Source: Tamarix chinensis
Lineage: Eukaryota > Streptophyta > Magnoliopsida > Caryophyllales > Tamaricaceae
DNA length: 64,000 nt
NCBI GenBank assembly: GCA_030549775.1
Contig: CM060177.1
Location: forward strand, 93,496,736-93,560,735
Direction of reading: 5' to 3'
In this document: positions 1-12,008 of the stretch, in pieces
Layout of the letters: each line of letters opens with the position of its first letter
How positions within the stretch are numbered: position 1 is the stretch's first letter
The notes under the pieces: generated by a model
Database searches by the model: none
Seen by the model: only the letters and a program-made list of their open reading frames with translations
Told to the model about the DNA's origin: nothing
Position numbers and translations under genes: made by a program

Positions 1-412
1 GGTCGGAATTATACCGACGGCGCGCACTGAGGTGGCGGTCGTGGAGGTTGTGCGCTGGACTGCTGCGTTGGTTGTTCTAGCTGCAGCAACAGTGGAGCTC
101 TTGCTCAGGTCGCGCTGGCAGATCTTGCTTCCGTCTGAGCTCGCGCTGCCTACGAAGAATGGAAGGATGAAGAATGGAGCGGCTGAGCTCGCGCTGGAAG
201 ATCTTGCTTGTCTGCTGGTCTACGAAGCTCGTGAGAGTGGAGGAGGAGGGGAAATCGACGGAGAGATGGAGGAGCAGGTGCGATGGAGAGGGAGAGGCAG
301 GTGCAAAGCGGTGTGGTGGTCGGGTGCGAAACAGAAGGGGTCGGGGGAGAGGAGCGGGGCAGAGCCAGTGAAAAAATGAACCGCGCGTACCCATTTTCGT
401 TCTTAACTCTTC

Positions 413-443
413 GGCCGTTGGATCTAAATTAGATCCAACGGCC
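413..443. repeat. Perfect subterminal palindrome (15-bp arms, 1-nt centre)
   Basis: The arms are GGCCGTTGGATCTAA and its exact reverse complement, around a single A. An imperfect version is found at the same distance from the end of the related element (55540-55571). It is therefore a conserved subterminal hairpin of this element family rather than a chance palindrome. Confidence 0.85.
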
Positions 444-495
444 AGAAATCGTTCCTACGTGTGTACAGAAATTTAAAGTGCGCACCTGACCCCTT

Positions 496-498
<3 letters not shown>

Positions 499-534
<36 letters not shown>
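499..534. repeat. (TA)n microsatellite
   Basis: Uninterrupted TA run at the outer end of the TIR element. It is probably the insertion target. Confidence 0.95.
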
Positions 535-537
<3 letters not shown>

Positions 538-599
538 CGATGTCATTATTTTATGATCTAATATTGTTACCAAGTAATTTTTTTTCTTGATAAAATATG

Positions 600-2566
600 A
601 GAAACAACTAATGGAGGAAGCAGAGCTAACCTATACCCCATATGTACCCTTGGAGTAGGATGATGTTTAGATATACGTTAGGGTAAAGAAGAAAAAACCT
701 ACCAATGAGCCTACTCAATAGGTGGTTGAGAAAATTGTAAGGCACCCAACATTTCTCGTTACTTGGTTTAATATAGTTACATATCCCTAACGATGTTTCT
801 AACTTTAAATATGATGGTTTGAGGAAGCACTATCTGGCCGGTGTTTTTCACAAAGAAGGAACGAATGAACTTTTGACACATGCATTGGGCACTCAATAGT
901 ATGGCAGCCGATGTATGACATATAATTACGGGTCCAACCTATCTAAGGTATTTGGATATCACCCTAGTTCTCACCCTTTGAAAGACAAATTTGAAAAAAT
1001 GGAGAAAGAAATGGTATCATTAAGGGAATCACAAGAGGTAATCCATAGAAGGTTGAATAATATGTCATCAAATTCACAATGTCTAGTTTAACCCTCCACA
1101 TCTAGTTTCCCTAGACCATTTCTAAAAATTAATAAGGTAATATACTACACTACACTCTATGTACTTGAATGTATTTTTTTTTGTGACCATAGCTTGAATC
1201 TTTTAACTATTAATTATAGGTTTAGTATCCTTTTAGCTTGTAAGTCATAGAGGATGGGCTTATTGTAGCAAATGTTATTGATTTCATTGAGTCCAATTCA
1301 ACCCATCATACTTGGCCATTGGGGGTTGCTAAAATTTGGGTCTCAATTATTAATGTCTTCGAGGAATACTTAATGGATCCATTATCAGTTGCTATGACAT
1401 ATAATCGTGAAGAAGGGGATATGCCTATACTTTGCTTACTAGCAGGGAAATTTTTTGGAGGATCGAGTAATCTTGTAATTATTAAGGATGAGGTAACCCA
1501 AACTTTTTCAAGTTTAGGTTAAATTCACCTAAGTGATAATATAGGAACTAACAAGTATATTTTTCCACTTTTTCTTACTTGCTTAGGGAGCTTATATTAT
1601 AGTACAAATTATTAGCAAGAGGGGAAAATGATAGGGAGTATGCAAAAGCCCAAAAAGCCTTGGGAATGGAAACAATAATCAAGAATTGTGACCAATCACC
1701 TCAATTTAGGCTATATTTGGACATGGAGCTATCTTTAGATGGTAATTATATTAGGATTCCTTTTCCAGCAGATTTTCACATGAAATCAGAAGATGTCAAT
1801 ATTTGGATTGGGGCATAGGATATCCTAAATTTGTTACAATATGGCATGTTACAATGTCAACATATAATACTATATATGAGGTAATGTAAATCCTTTTATG
1901 TTATACTTTATTTTAATTACTAGTAGGAAGTAATATTTTGACACTAAATATGTAATTTATTCTTTCATGGTCATAAGCTCTTGAAAGATAATTTATTATC
2001 TAATATATATAGATTTATATGCTCAGACATGATATCCAATGAAAATGGTAATATTGAATGTGTTCCGTTTGTGGTTAACATGATAAAGATGGCTCCAAAC
2101 TCTCTATCATTTTCTAAATTTTCCTTTTACATGCATTAGGTACTAGTGATATTGCAACCATCTTTAGGGACTACATATTAGATAGATTCAATTGATGGAA
2201 ATCCTTAGTCTGATCTAAAATCCCTTGTTGAATGATAAATATTTATCTATATATTGATATTAATTAGAATCACACACATAGATAATTTTTTTAATATATG
2301 GCTACTACATAAATTAGGTCATTCAAAACTTATTTTGGGTCACAAAATAAAGGAAGGGCACCACCACCCTATATATCTTGGAAAAAAAATTAAGATTTGT
2401 AGTTTTTATGTCACTTAAGAATCATTATCATTTAAGTATTTAGTATGAGAAACTAACAATATAATGTAATTTATATTATGTTTATTAGTGTCCGTGATCA
2501 AAAGATAATGTAAGTTGTGGATATTGTGCCATGATATTCATGAAGGAAATCATTTTCAAACATTGA
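600..2566 (+). pseudogene. CACTA Transposase_24/Ulp1-like protein relic
   Basis: Several fragments in different plus frames follow the order of the second protein of plant CACTA elements. Near 860-890 is a frame reading HALGT, the position of the ALGTPEH motif. Near 975-1075 is a charged coiled stretch (DKFEKMEKEMVSLRESQE). A 67-codon frame lies at 1319-1522. Near 1640-1850 a segment ends MKSEDVNIWIGA. At 2498-2566 the segment S-K-D-N-V-S-C-G-Y-C-A-M has the catalytic-cysteine context of C48 (Ulp1) proteases, with the Cys codon at 2516-2518. Stops and frameshifts separate the pieces and introns are likely, so this is not a working gene. TNP2 should lie to the left, outside the window. Domain identity is recognised by motif only. 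Confidence 0.5.
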
Positions 2567-3064
2567 AAGGGATAAAGAGAAGTATATATTTACTTTGTTT
2601 AGTTCATATTAATTATGATTAGCTATATAAATTAATACTAATGTGGTGTTTTCCATATTTTGTAAGCCTATTAACCTTTTGAGATTTATAAATATGATAA
2701 TAATATGATTGAGGAAGTTAGATTTTATTACAAGTTTTTTATGATGATTATTTATATAATCATATGTGATCCTTTAAGTTTTTGTATCTAGATTATAAAT
2801 GTGAATGAAAGAGAATTTTGTGGGAGGTTTTTTATGTAAGGTATATAATGAAAGTATAAAATTATTTAATTTGATAAGAACCTTATGAATTCTAGCTACT
2901 TGTTTTGGATGTGGCAAATGCTGATGCTATTGAAAGTATCTTATAAACATCTGAGAGCATTTTTTGTGTAGGAAAAAATGTGGTATGGCAATGATCATAA
3001 GTGTTCTAAAAAAGTAAGGAATACATGATGGTGGAGGCTAATAACCACTGCGTGTACTATTAAC

Positions 3065-3200
3065 AAGACTTCCAACACTCTGAGAAAGGGTATACACCGC
3101 AATTTAGGCTATAACTGCTTTGTATTATGCGTATACACAACAATTATTAGCCATAACCTTTGTGTATACCCCCTCTCAGAATGTTGGGTGTTTGTTAACA
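3065..3200. repeat. Large imperfect inverted repeat (CACTA subterminal)
   Basis: The arm CCAACACTCTGAGAAAGG followed by GTATACA is mirrored by GTATACCCCCTCTCAGAA followed by TGTTGG about 100 bp later. Subterminal palindromes are normal in CACTA elements, and this one lies 240-370 bp from the presumed end. Confidence 0.7.
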
Positions 3201-3437
3201 ATATACATAGCAATTTATACTAATACCCATCCTATATATGTATATTATAAGATAATTTTATGTATATTATACATTGTATATATTATGGAGCCAATAAATT
3301 TTGAGCAAAATTTAAGAAATTATATGACAATTTTTAGAACTTTTGTATATAATATACACAATAATAGATTAGGCAGCGGTCACAAACTACTATGTATATC
3401 ATTTTTCTAACCGTTGTCTATGTGTTTTTCTGTAGTC

Positions 3438-3711
3438 GTGCGCATATGATTAGGGAAATGCCCCATTGCTATCACTTGAAGGAATTAATTCATCAACCTA
3501 GTATCTTTATTTTTGCATTAGCCCTGGTTTATATGATCTCTTGAGGGACTATTGTGCTACCAAAGTCAGTCAATTAAAACCAACAATAATAAAAGTCCTA
3601 GTTTATTTTTTTAGTTGTGAGGGGAATGTGTGTATAAGGATTTTGTTTTCAATGAGAGGCTGATAGTGCATCAAGTTTGTGATTTGTGTAGCAAGAGATG
3701 ATGCTTTATGT
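3438..3711. other. Unassigned spacer between CACTA relic and LTR A
   Basis: I see no coding frame, repeat or terminal motif here. It continues on the far side of LTR A (13525 onwards), because the ATTAT duplication brackets that insertion. Confidence 0.6.
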
Positions 3712-3716
3712 ATTAT
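3712..3716. repeat. Target-site duplication of LTR A, left copy (ATTAT)
   Basis: ATTAT immediately precedes TGTAACATCCCC. The same five bases follow the terminal CA at 13520-13524. A 5-bp duplication is the LTR-retrotransposon signature. Confidence 0.85.
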
Positions 3717-4438
3717 TGTAACATCCCCAAAATTCACTACTAAAAAATTTCGTTTAATTAAAGGAAATTAGCGAAAGAAAAATAATAAACCGTGAATTCT
3801 GGGGATATTACCGCCACACTTAGTACCAGACCGGTTCACCCTACCGTTCCAGTACTAAGTGCTAAAGTTAAAAGAGTAAAACACAATTTACGAGAAACTC
3901 AACTAATAATTAAATTAGAGTAGCGCAAGCAAATATAATCCATCAAGTGGTGGTTATAAAATAACGATACATTGAAATTGTGAATTTAAAAGAAGACAGA
4001 GTAAAACCCTAACAGTTCCGGATAGTTCTTACGCTCTTTCCCGAGGCCCACTTGAATAGCACCGAATATGACCTGTAAGGGGTACTGCCCATTGAATAGG
4101 CAGGGGGCCCACGAATGGAACCCTTCAATACTACGGTACTGAGTAACCCTTTAAAAACGCACTTAAAAGTAGGTACGCAATGTAACACATGATATACTAC
4201 TATATCCATACATAACGATAGGTGTAAATATAATATTTAGATCCATACATTCATATATTCCACAAGCCAATCAGATATTAATGGTGTATACGTAACATTC
4301 ACTTTCGTACGTTCCCATACTTAACAAGTTAGCCAAATATTAATAGGTCATAATGAATACTTGATAATTTTAGGGCCTTAAGGCCGTTAGTCCATCTTTA
4401 ATCAATCATCTCGGATTATAAATATCCATTCGAGTGTG

Positions 4439-4790
4439 GGAACCCCACTATTATAGCCGGTGGATCGGTCACTTATAGGGCAAAACGCACCTAACCACTA
4501 TTACATGCCGATGGATTAGTCTCTAGGGGAAAACGCTCCTAGCCACTATTATGCTGGTGGATCGGTCTGGCCCTAACTGTCATGGTGTTCTACTGTAAGT
4601 ACTTAGTGTCTTTTACTTGTCTTAACAAATTAGGGTTTGGTTTATTGAGCTCGGGATCCCCCATTATTATTGTAGGTGGGTCGGTCACTTGCGAGATGAT
4701 GTCCACACCACTATTATTTGCCCGTGAATCGGTCACTTATAGGGTAAAAACCCTAACCACTATTCCTAACCGGTGGATCGGCTAGACCCG
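4439..4790. repeat. Cluster of CCACTATTATAGCCGGTGG repeats in LTR A
   Basis: At least four variants of the near-palindrome CCACTATTATAGCCGGTGG followed by ATCGGTC are spaced roughly 60-110 bp apart. Each can fold through CCAC/GTGG arms. The same cluster occurs in LTR B (6600-6960) and, inverted, in LTR C (61780-62030), so it is a conserved part of the family. Confidence 0.8.
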
Positions 4791-5858
4791 GCTTAATAAT
4801 CTTCCACTTTACATGATTAGTATTACCGTATCTTATTCAATAGACTCCGCCCTAAACATGCATGGCTAACTCCAGCTATACTTATCCTTCTAAGAGGGCT
4901 CGTCCCATATCTTGAGACTCGGCACCTCCTAACTCGCCCCAGCATCCTTCCCTTAATTCACTTACTCACACCGGGAACCCGACTCCTAAGTGTGTGGGTC
5001 AAGCCCACTCACCGCCTTACCCTAGGGTTTCTCCAAAACCCTAATTCGGGCCTATGTGGCCCATCCTTCTCTACCTTACATAATCCAGACTATTTCAATA
5101 CTCCATGCGTCACAACCCTTATATCCACCCTCACTTTCTACCCCACTCGTTCTCATTTATTTTTATTATTTTCTTTTTCTTTTTCTACCTTCTCAATTTA
5201 GGGTTTCCTCCTAAACCCTAGCTTGATCTCCTACACATGCCTATACTGTCCCACGTACTATTTTTCACTCGAAGCCCCCAGACACCTAAACGACACTTCT
5301 ATTACCTTCCTTACGCCCCGAGGCAACTTTCCATATGTAAAGTTTGCCCCCATGCGGACTCTAACCATCCCATACAAACCCTCGATATTTATCATGCCAA
5401 ACCCTAAAATTCCCATGCAAACCCTAGTTCCTCCCATACCTACATTAGCCAACTTACTTCCCCTTGGTTATCCTATTTTCCATTTTTTTTCTTTTTCATG
5501 CCTCCATCCCACATCACCACATTAATTATCCTAGTACGCATGTCCTAAAGGGCCACATCACATCACATCATAACTTGCAGCATATCCATATTAGCACATA
5601 CCAAAAGAGGACACATGAACACACCTCGGTTCCAAGCCGTGCCACACATGAAACAGTTAAAATAATAGCATATAGAACACGTCATATAATTATATAGGAC
5701 ATCCAAGGCATGTAGGACACATAGTACACATTCGATCTTAGCTACACCCTTACTCGATTTAGGTTACTGAGCTATCTCCTACCCTTATTAAGCCACTAAT
5801 CACACTTTGTAATTGTTACACTTAATATATTTTCTATTTGGTTGGTTAGCTTACCAAT

Positions 5859-5863
5859 TTACC
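5859..5863. repeat. Target-site duplication of LTR B, left copy (TTACC)
   Basis: TTACC precedes TGTAACACCCC here and recurs at 10478-10482 after the terminal TTTCA. LTR C, which lacks the insertion, is continuous across the equivalent site. Confidence 0.85.
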
Positions 5864-6599
5864 TGTAACACCCCAAAATTCACTAAATTTTTTTGAAAGC
5901 GGAAGTAATTAAAATAGAAATACTTAAATCAAAACCCGTAAATTCTGGGGATGTTACCGCCACACTTAGTACCAAATCGGTTCTCTCCGACCGTTTCAGT
6001 ACCAAGTGCTAAGGCTAAAGAAAATTATTAACATTAAACTCAAACCAATAATTCATAAAGGAACTAGAAAGATCATACATGAAAAGAAATCGGAGTGCGA
6101 AATTAAAATTCCTCGGAGGGAATAACATTACAATTAATAAAAGGTTTATTTGAAATATTTCATATGAGGTAATAAATCAAACAAGATAAATCTGATATAA
6201 GAAGAATTAATAGAAATAAATAAGGTAAAAAGAAGAGGGGATCCGGCCACACTACTCTCGAACCTTGAGCCAAACATGCTCAACACTCAGCCCCGACTGA
6301 TGTCTCGCCCACCTACACAAAGTCAGAAGGGCATACTACTTGTGGGAATGAGCAGCATCCATGAAACGGGTGATCAGTACGCTACGTACTGAGTAAGGTA
6401 ACCGAGCACTAAGGTCAACACATAATAGCACATAAAGAATGCATAATAATAATAAAGCATAAGACCAACATGAGAACATAATGCATATGACCATTTAGGT
6501 AAAAGTATAAAGGCCCAATTATAGTTTGGATTAATTTTTAAATTAATCTCTGATCAGAACTCATTTCACACCATGCTTTTTATCAAATCCATATGAGTA

Positions 6600-6960
6600 C
6601 GGAAGCCCTCACTATTATAGCCAGTGGACCGGAAGCACATAGGGTATCATACCCTAACCACTATTATAGCCGGTGGACCGAAAACACATAGGACTATGCG
6701 TCCTAACCACTATTCCTAACCGGTGGATCGGTTGGCCCCGGCTCACATGGTGTTCCATTGTAAGTAATTAGTATCTTTTAGGTGCTTTAGCAAAACTCTG
6801 GTTTGTGATGGTTGAGCTCGGGAACCCCCACTATTATAGCCGGTGGACCAGAAACGCACAAGTACAAAACCTGACCACTATTATAGCCGGTGAACCGGAA
6901 ACACATAGGGCATCATACCCTAACCACTATTCCTAACCGGTGGATCGGTTGGTTCCATCT
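6600..6960. repeat. CCACTATTATAGCCGGTGG repeats in LTR B
   Basis: About five copies of CACTATTATAGCCGGTG followed by GACCGGAA and ACACATAGG. They are homologous to the clusters in LTRs A and C. Confidence 0.8.
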
Positions 6961-7379
6961 CAACGATCTTCCACTTTACGTAATTAATATCTTAAGTATC
7001 TTATTCAAAAGCTTTCACCATGGACATGCACAAATCTTTCTCTTTATACTTCACACATCACAAATCATAAACTTCCACCATCATAATTACATTTAAATCA
7101 CCAAATACACATAATACAACAAAAATCCTAAGCAGCCACACTAAACCCTAATTAACCACAACAGGCCATAGTTCGGTCTCCTACGGACCCTTATATAATC
7201 TCCACCTATTATTTTTCATCTAAAAGGTTCAAACACCCAAATAACACTTACATTACCTTTCTTACATCCCAAATCAACCTTTCATACGTAATTTCACTTC
7301 CATGCAAACTTTACACATCCCATGCAACCTCTCAAACTTTTCATACAAACCCTAAATCCCATGCAATCATTAACTCCCA

Positions 7380-7570
7380 TGCAAAACCCTAACTCCACCA
7401 TGCAGACCTTAATACCACCATACAACCATTAATACCACCATGCAGCCCTAATACCATCATACAACCATTAATATCACCATGCAAACCTTAATACCACCAT
7501 ACAACCATTAATACCACCATGCAACCCTAATACCACCATACAACCATTAATATCACCATGCAAACCATAG
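7380..7570. repeat. Tandem repeat, ~35-bp unit (ATACCACCATACAACCATTA)
   Basis: About five tandem copies alternate 'ACCACCATACAACCATTA' with 'ATACCACCATGCAACCCTA' variants. Further degenerate CCCATACAAAATCATAAATT-type copies continue to about 7940. It is found only in LTR B. Confidence 0.8.
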
Positions 7571-8399
7571 ATTCCGTCATACAAAACCCTAAATTCAATC
7601 CACACAAAACCAAAGATCTATCCATGCCAAACCCTAGATTAAAACCATAGAAAACCAAAAGATGTGTCCATATAATAGAATTGATTAGGTTTTCCCATTC
7701 ATAACCACAAATTAGATTCTCCCATATAAGACCATAAGTTAGATTCTTCCATACAAAATCATAAATTAGAATCTCCCATGTAAACCATAAATTAGATTGT
7801 CCCATATAACATCATATATTACATTCTCCCATACAAAATCATCTAAACCATAAATTATATTCTCTCATACAAAGCAATAAATTAAGCTCTCCCACACAAA
7901 ATCATAAAATCATAAATCAGATTCTCCCACACGAAACCCTAAAATTCTCCATTTTATTCTTCCACTCATGAATCATTAAAATAATTAGGTCAACTCATCT
8001 CCCTTGATCAACCTCTTTCCCCATTCTCCTTTTTCATCCTTTCCCCCACACAACCACATCAACATCCTCACATGCATGTCTTACAGGGTCAACAAATATC
8101 ATTATACATAAATAATACACATGCCATACAAAAACATACTTCAACTCCACGTCATACCATATACGACATAAATAATAATGATAAACATATGATACATAGC
8201 ATGCAAAGCACATAATGCATATAAACACACAAAAGGCCTTAGCACCCCTTACCTAAAATGACACCGGTCTTGGAGCACGCTCCCAGGCCTCCATAGGGCT
8301 TTGACTGGTCTCACCTATTATGAGAGAAAAGCTAAAATTAGACTCCCTCCTATCAAAAATACTATTAAACACTAACTTAATATAAGACTAGGCTTTTGA

Positions 8400-8930
8400 T
8401 AAAATAATAATAACAAAAATACCAAAAATAATATTAATATTAATATTAACAAGAATAATAAAAATAGTAACAATAATAATAAAAAGGCATTGCTCAAAAA
8501 CAAAGTGAAATAAGGGCTTTGGCCCCTTTACCAAAATAATACTAATAATGATATTAGTAAATTAAATAACCAAATTTAGTAATAATAATAATAATAATAA
8601 TAATGAAATAATAAAAATAGTAAAACTAATTTTAAAGTAGTTGTGACATTAATAATGAAATAATAATAATAGTAATTCAAAATAGTAAAAATAAAATAAT
8701 TATAATTATAATAATAATAACATATTAATATTAATAATAGTAATAATAGAAATAATAAGAAGAATAATAATAAAGTCGAATTAAAAATACAATAGGGCTT
8801 CAGCCCTCAACATAATAATAATAAAAACATTAATATTAATAACAATAATAATACATATTAAAAATGGAAATAATAATAATAGGATTTATATTAGAATAAT
8901 TGAAATAAAATAATTTAAGGCTTATAAAAA
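8400..8930. repeat. AAT/ATAATA-rich low-complexity tract
   Basis: Interrupted ATAATA and AATAAT runs, including an uninterrupted run near 8580-8603. No coding content. Confidence 0.85.
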
Positions 8931-8965
8931 TAGGAAAAAGGGTTGAGAGGGTCTAGGGTTCAACC

Positions 8966-9947
8966 TTAGGCTGGCGGGAATAGGTGGCACCGGCGGTAGT
9001 ACACGAAGGTGGCAGCGGTGGCCGGAAATGAGAAGAAAGAGGGGAAAGTTAAATGTTGGGAAAAGGAGAGGCAAAATGGAGGTGGGAGAGGGACAGAATG
9101 GAGGTGGTGGCGCAACCAAAGGTAGCAGCACACGGCGGTGGCGGTGGTGGCCGAATGGCAGAGAAGAAGAAAGAGAGAGGAGGAGAGGGAGAAAGATGAA
9201 AAGAAAGGTAGGGGAACGTAGAGGAGGATCTGCAGCACAATTTTGGAGGTGAAAGGAGTGGTGGAAACGACGGAATAGATAGCTAATGGTGGTTCGAAGG
9301 GTGGCGGAGGCAGAAAAATAGGTTGTTCAAGAAGGCTACTTCGCACAGCCGGTGTGGCGTGTGCAGGAAGAATCGAGAGATATGTGACATTTGGTTAGCT
9401 AGAGGGTGGTGCAAGGAAGAGTTTAGTAGGCGTAGTGGGTGGCGGAGTTGGCCGACGGCGGCAGAGATGGCGTCTAAAGGGGAGACGGCGACGGCTGGTG
9501 GCAGCAAATCTCGAGTAGGGGAATGCGCATGAGAGAGAGAGAGGATCGCGTGATAACAGGGAGATTTTGATTGGTTCATGCAGTCGCTAAAATAGGGGAA
9601 AGAGAAAGGGAGGAAAAGACCGTTCAAATCGGGCGAGATCGCAGGCGAAAAACCAGGGCGTGGCGGCAGCGACGTTGCAGGTGCTCGACGTTGGGGAAGG
9701 GAGGAAGAAGAAAGAAGAAAGAAAGCTGGGAGGCGGACTGGCGATCGGGGAGAAAAGAAAGAAGAGGCAGATCGGGCCGGTCGGGCGCGAGGAGGGGTAC
9801 ATTAAATGAAACGACGAGTTTCGAGCATAAAACGGAAGAAACGCAGCGCGTCGATTGCGGAAGAAAAGAAACGACTGCACTGCGCGGGCTGGGCCAAAGG
9901 AAAGGAAGAAGGGAAAAAGGATTGGGCCATGGGAGAGGGAAGCCCAA
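8966..9947 (-). other. Purine-rich block with minus-strand Pro/Ser/Phe-rich frames (LTR B)
   Basis: The plus strand is GA-rich. The minus strand (presumed LTR sense) therefore has long open frames by composition: 8966-9346 (126 codons), 9283-9627 and 9624-9947. They are rich in Ser, Pro, Phe and Leu and have no known domain. The block occupies the same place as the long frames in LTR A (12009-12986) and LTR C (58974-59792). It could be a 5' leader of the LTR transcript. Coding is unproven and composition alone could keep such frames open. Confidence 0.35.
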
Positions 9948-10477
9948 ACGGGGAAAAAGGGAGGAAAAGAAAAAGAAGAAGAGAAAGAAAAAGAAAGAAA
10001 AAGAAGAAAAAGGAAGAAAGAAAAGGAAAAAGGAAAAAGATAAAAATAATTAGATTGGGTATTTAAATTAATTAAAATATTTGGGATAATTAAAAATAAT
10101 AATATTTAAATAAAATAATATTTAAATTCCTTTTAGGCTAAATTAGAATTTTTAAAAGATTTTCCATAAATTTCATTTTAATTAGTAAATCACTCTAATT
10201 TTCTTTAATTAAATTATTTATAAAATTCATAGTATTTTAAAACTATTTTCTCCCTCTTATTTTGAATAAAATATTTTATTTAATTAATTTTCAAAATAAA
10301 ATAGTTAATTAGCTAAAATACCCAAATTTCTCCTAATTAAAATACTTATACACTTCTTCTTAATTTTCCCTAATTAAATATATTTTATTTTAACAAAAAT
10401 ATTTTTTTAAATTAATTTTTGTAATAAAACCTCATTTAAATATAATTTTTAAAATTAGAAATTTTCGGGGCATTTCA

Positions 10478-10482
10478 TTACC
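10478..10482. repeat. Target-site duplication of LTR B, right copy (TTACC)
   Basis: Pairs with 5859-5863. LTR A sequence resumes immediately afterwards. Confidence 0.85.
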
Positions 10483-10489
10483 CATTTCC

Positions 10490-11250
10490 TTTATTATAAT
10501 TAAAAAATTGCCCTTTGGCTGGTCAAATTACCAAATTACCCCCATTCATTATCCTAATTACCAAAAAACCCCTTTAGTTGGTTAAATTGCCAAATTGCAC
10601 TTTGCATTTATCATATTTACCATTTTACCCTTCTCCATTATTAAATTATCGTTTTACCCTTCTCTTTTATTAAATTATCATTTTACCCTTCTCAATTATT
10701 ATAATTACCAAGTTACTCAATTCCAATTTTCACTTTACCCCTTTTATTTACAAAATTACCATTTTACCCCTTCACTTTCAAATTTACCATTTTACCCCTT
10801 AACTTCCAAAAATTACCATAACACCTTTTCACTTATAAAATTACCATTTTATCCTTAATTATGAAATTACCATTTTACCTCTTTTAATTTTCAAATTATC
10901 ATTTTGCCCTTTAATCACAAAATTACCATTTTTCCCTTTAATTATAAAATTACTATTTTACCCTTTAATCACAAAATTACCATTTGCCCTTTAATTACTA
11001 TTTTACCCTTTATTCACAAAATTACCATTTTGCCCCCTTTAATTACGAAATTACCATTTTACCCCCTTACTTCCAAAATTACCAATTTGCCCCTTTTCAT
11101 TTACAATTTACCACTTTACCCTTTCTACTTCCAAAATTACCATTTTATCCATTAATTTCAATTACCCTTTTACGCTTTAATTACGAAATTACCACTTTGC
11201 CCTTGCCTCCAAAATTAGCATAATACCCTTTTTAGTTAAAAATTACCAAT
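10490..11250. repeat. AAATTACCATTTTACCC tandem/dispersed array (LTR A)
   Basis: About 25 variants of AAATTACCATTTTACCC separated by short CTT/TTAATTA linkers, with a spacing of roughly 25-30 bp. The inverted counterpart, GGGTAAAATGGTAATTT, fills 60400-60830 in LTR C. The array is therefore an inherited part of this LTR subfamily. Confidence 0.85.
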
Positions 11251-12008
11251 TTTCCCCTTAGTACACTAATTATATCAAATTATCATTACCACATAAAATA
11301 TTAATATTAATACCTCATCCATAATTTTTATATTTAACATAATACTTATTAGCACCCATATATATATATACTAGGCCATATTCTTGTACAAGATACATTA
11401 CTAAAATACCCCTAAGGCTCACAAAATATTAACCCTGCATTAAAGGTCACAATAGCATAATACAACATGGATAATACTTAACATTTTCATTAACAATCAA
11501 ACTCTTACCTTAAATAATATTTCCATACATAACATATAACCTAACATGCTTCTTTTCATCCAACATCACCAGAAGCTACGCATATGATAATAAACAACAT
11601 ATATTAAGCATAATAACATATTAAAAATCCTAATGTGCTAACATACATTAATCCATACGTTTAAGTGGGATTTAACGGTTACCTTGATTCTCGCAAAAAC
11701 AAACCTTACCGGTATTCCAGTTAAAGGTTCAAGCTTTGATTATTAAAACCAATAGCTAAAAATAATATCAAGGTTTATTATGTTAGAAATCATAAAAATC
11801 AAAGTATAAAACTTTATGATGCTTAATTAATCAAATACTTGAATTAAAATATTATTATACCTTAAAAATTATTACCCAACTAAATCAAGAAAGGAAGCAG
11901 CTTATACTGCTCATGCAGCATGAGCTGCATACAAAGAAAGGAGGAGGAGGGGGCTCGAAGGTGGTGAAAAGGAGGGAAATGGGCTATTTTTAGGTTAGTG
12001 GTTTGGGG

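Larger units (their letters stand above)
1..534. mobile_element. 3' end of a TIR element next to a TA microsatellite (partial)
   Basis: The terminal ~70 bp, read from the TA run inwards on the minus strand, match both ends of the element at 53249-55627. All three share TATATAG, a purine-rich step, GG(T/G)TCA, then ACGTAGGAA and finally CCGTTGGATC or CATTGGATC. The inner part is GC- and GA-rich, like the inner part of the 3' half of the other copy. Reading frames here (for example 32-379) are low-complexity and have no recognisable domain. The 5' part lies outside the window. The superfamily is not assigned. Insertion beside TA runs recalls the rice Micron family, but that is analogy only. Confidence 0.6.
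536..3437 (+). mobile_element. 3' portion of a decayed CACTA (En/Spm) element
   Basis: The right boundary reads TTTTTCTGTAGTC at 3425-3437. It matches the CACTA terminal consensus in reverse (CACTACAGAAAAA) with one changed terminal base. Inside it lie an inverted repeat (3065-3200) and, upstream, relics of the CACTA second protein (about 600-2566). The 5' end and TNP2 are not present, so no target duplication can be checked. The left edge is taken as the junction with the TIR element and TA run. Confidence 0.55.
5864..10477 (-). mobile_element. Solo LTR B, same family, 4,614 bp, nested in LTR A
   Basis: Starts TGTAACACCCC and ends CGGGGCATTTCA, flanked by TTACC duplications. Its outer 150 bp on the left match LTR A closely: the AAATTCACTA start, then TGGGGATGTTACCGCC and the CACACTTAGTACCA block. 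It also shares the CCGGTGG repeat cluster and the purine-rich block. It differs from A in the middle, having CCACCATACAACCATTAATA-type repeats (7380-7570) and long AAT-rich tracts instead of the TTACCATTTTACCC array, so it is a separate subfamily. It has no internal domain. The minus strand is the presumed sense. Confidence 0.8.

Noticed and set aside
32..379. Open frames on both strands in the first 400 bp
   Set aside because: GA-rich low complexity in the 3' part of a TIR element; no domain, and frames are open on both strands because of composition.
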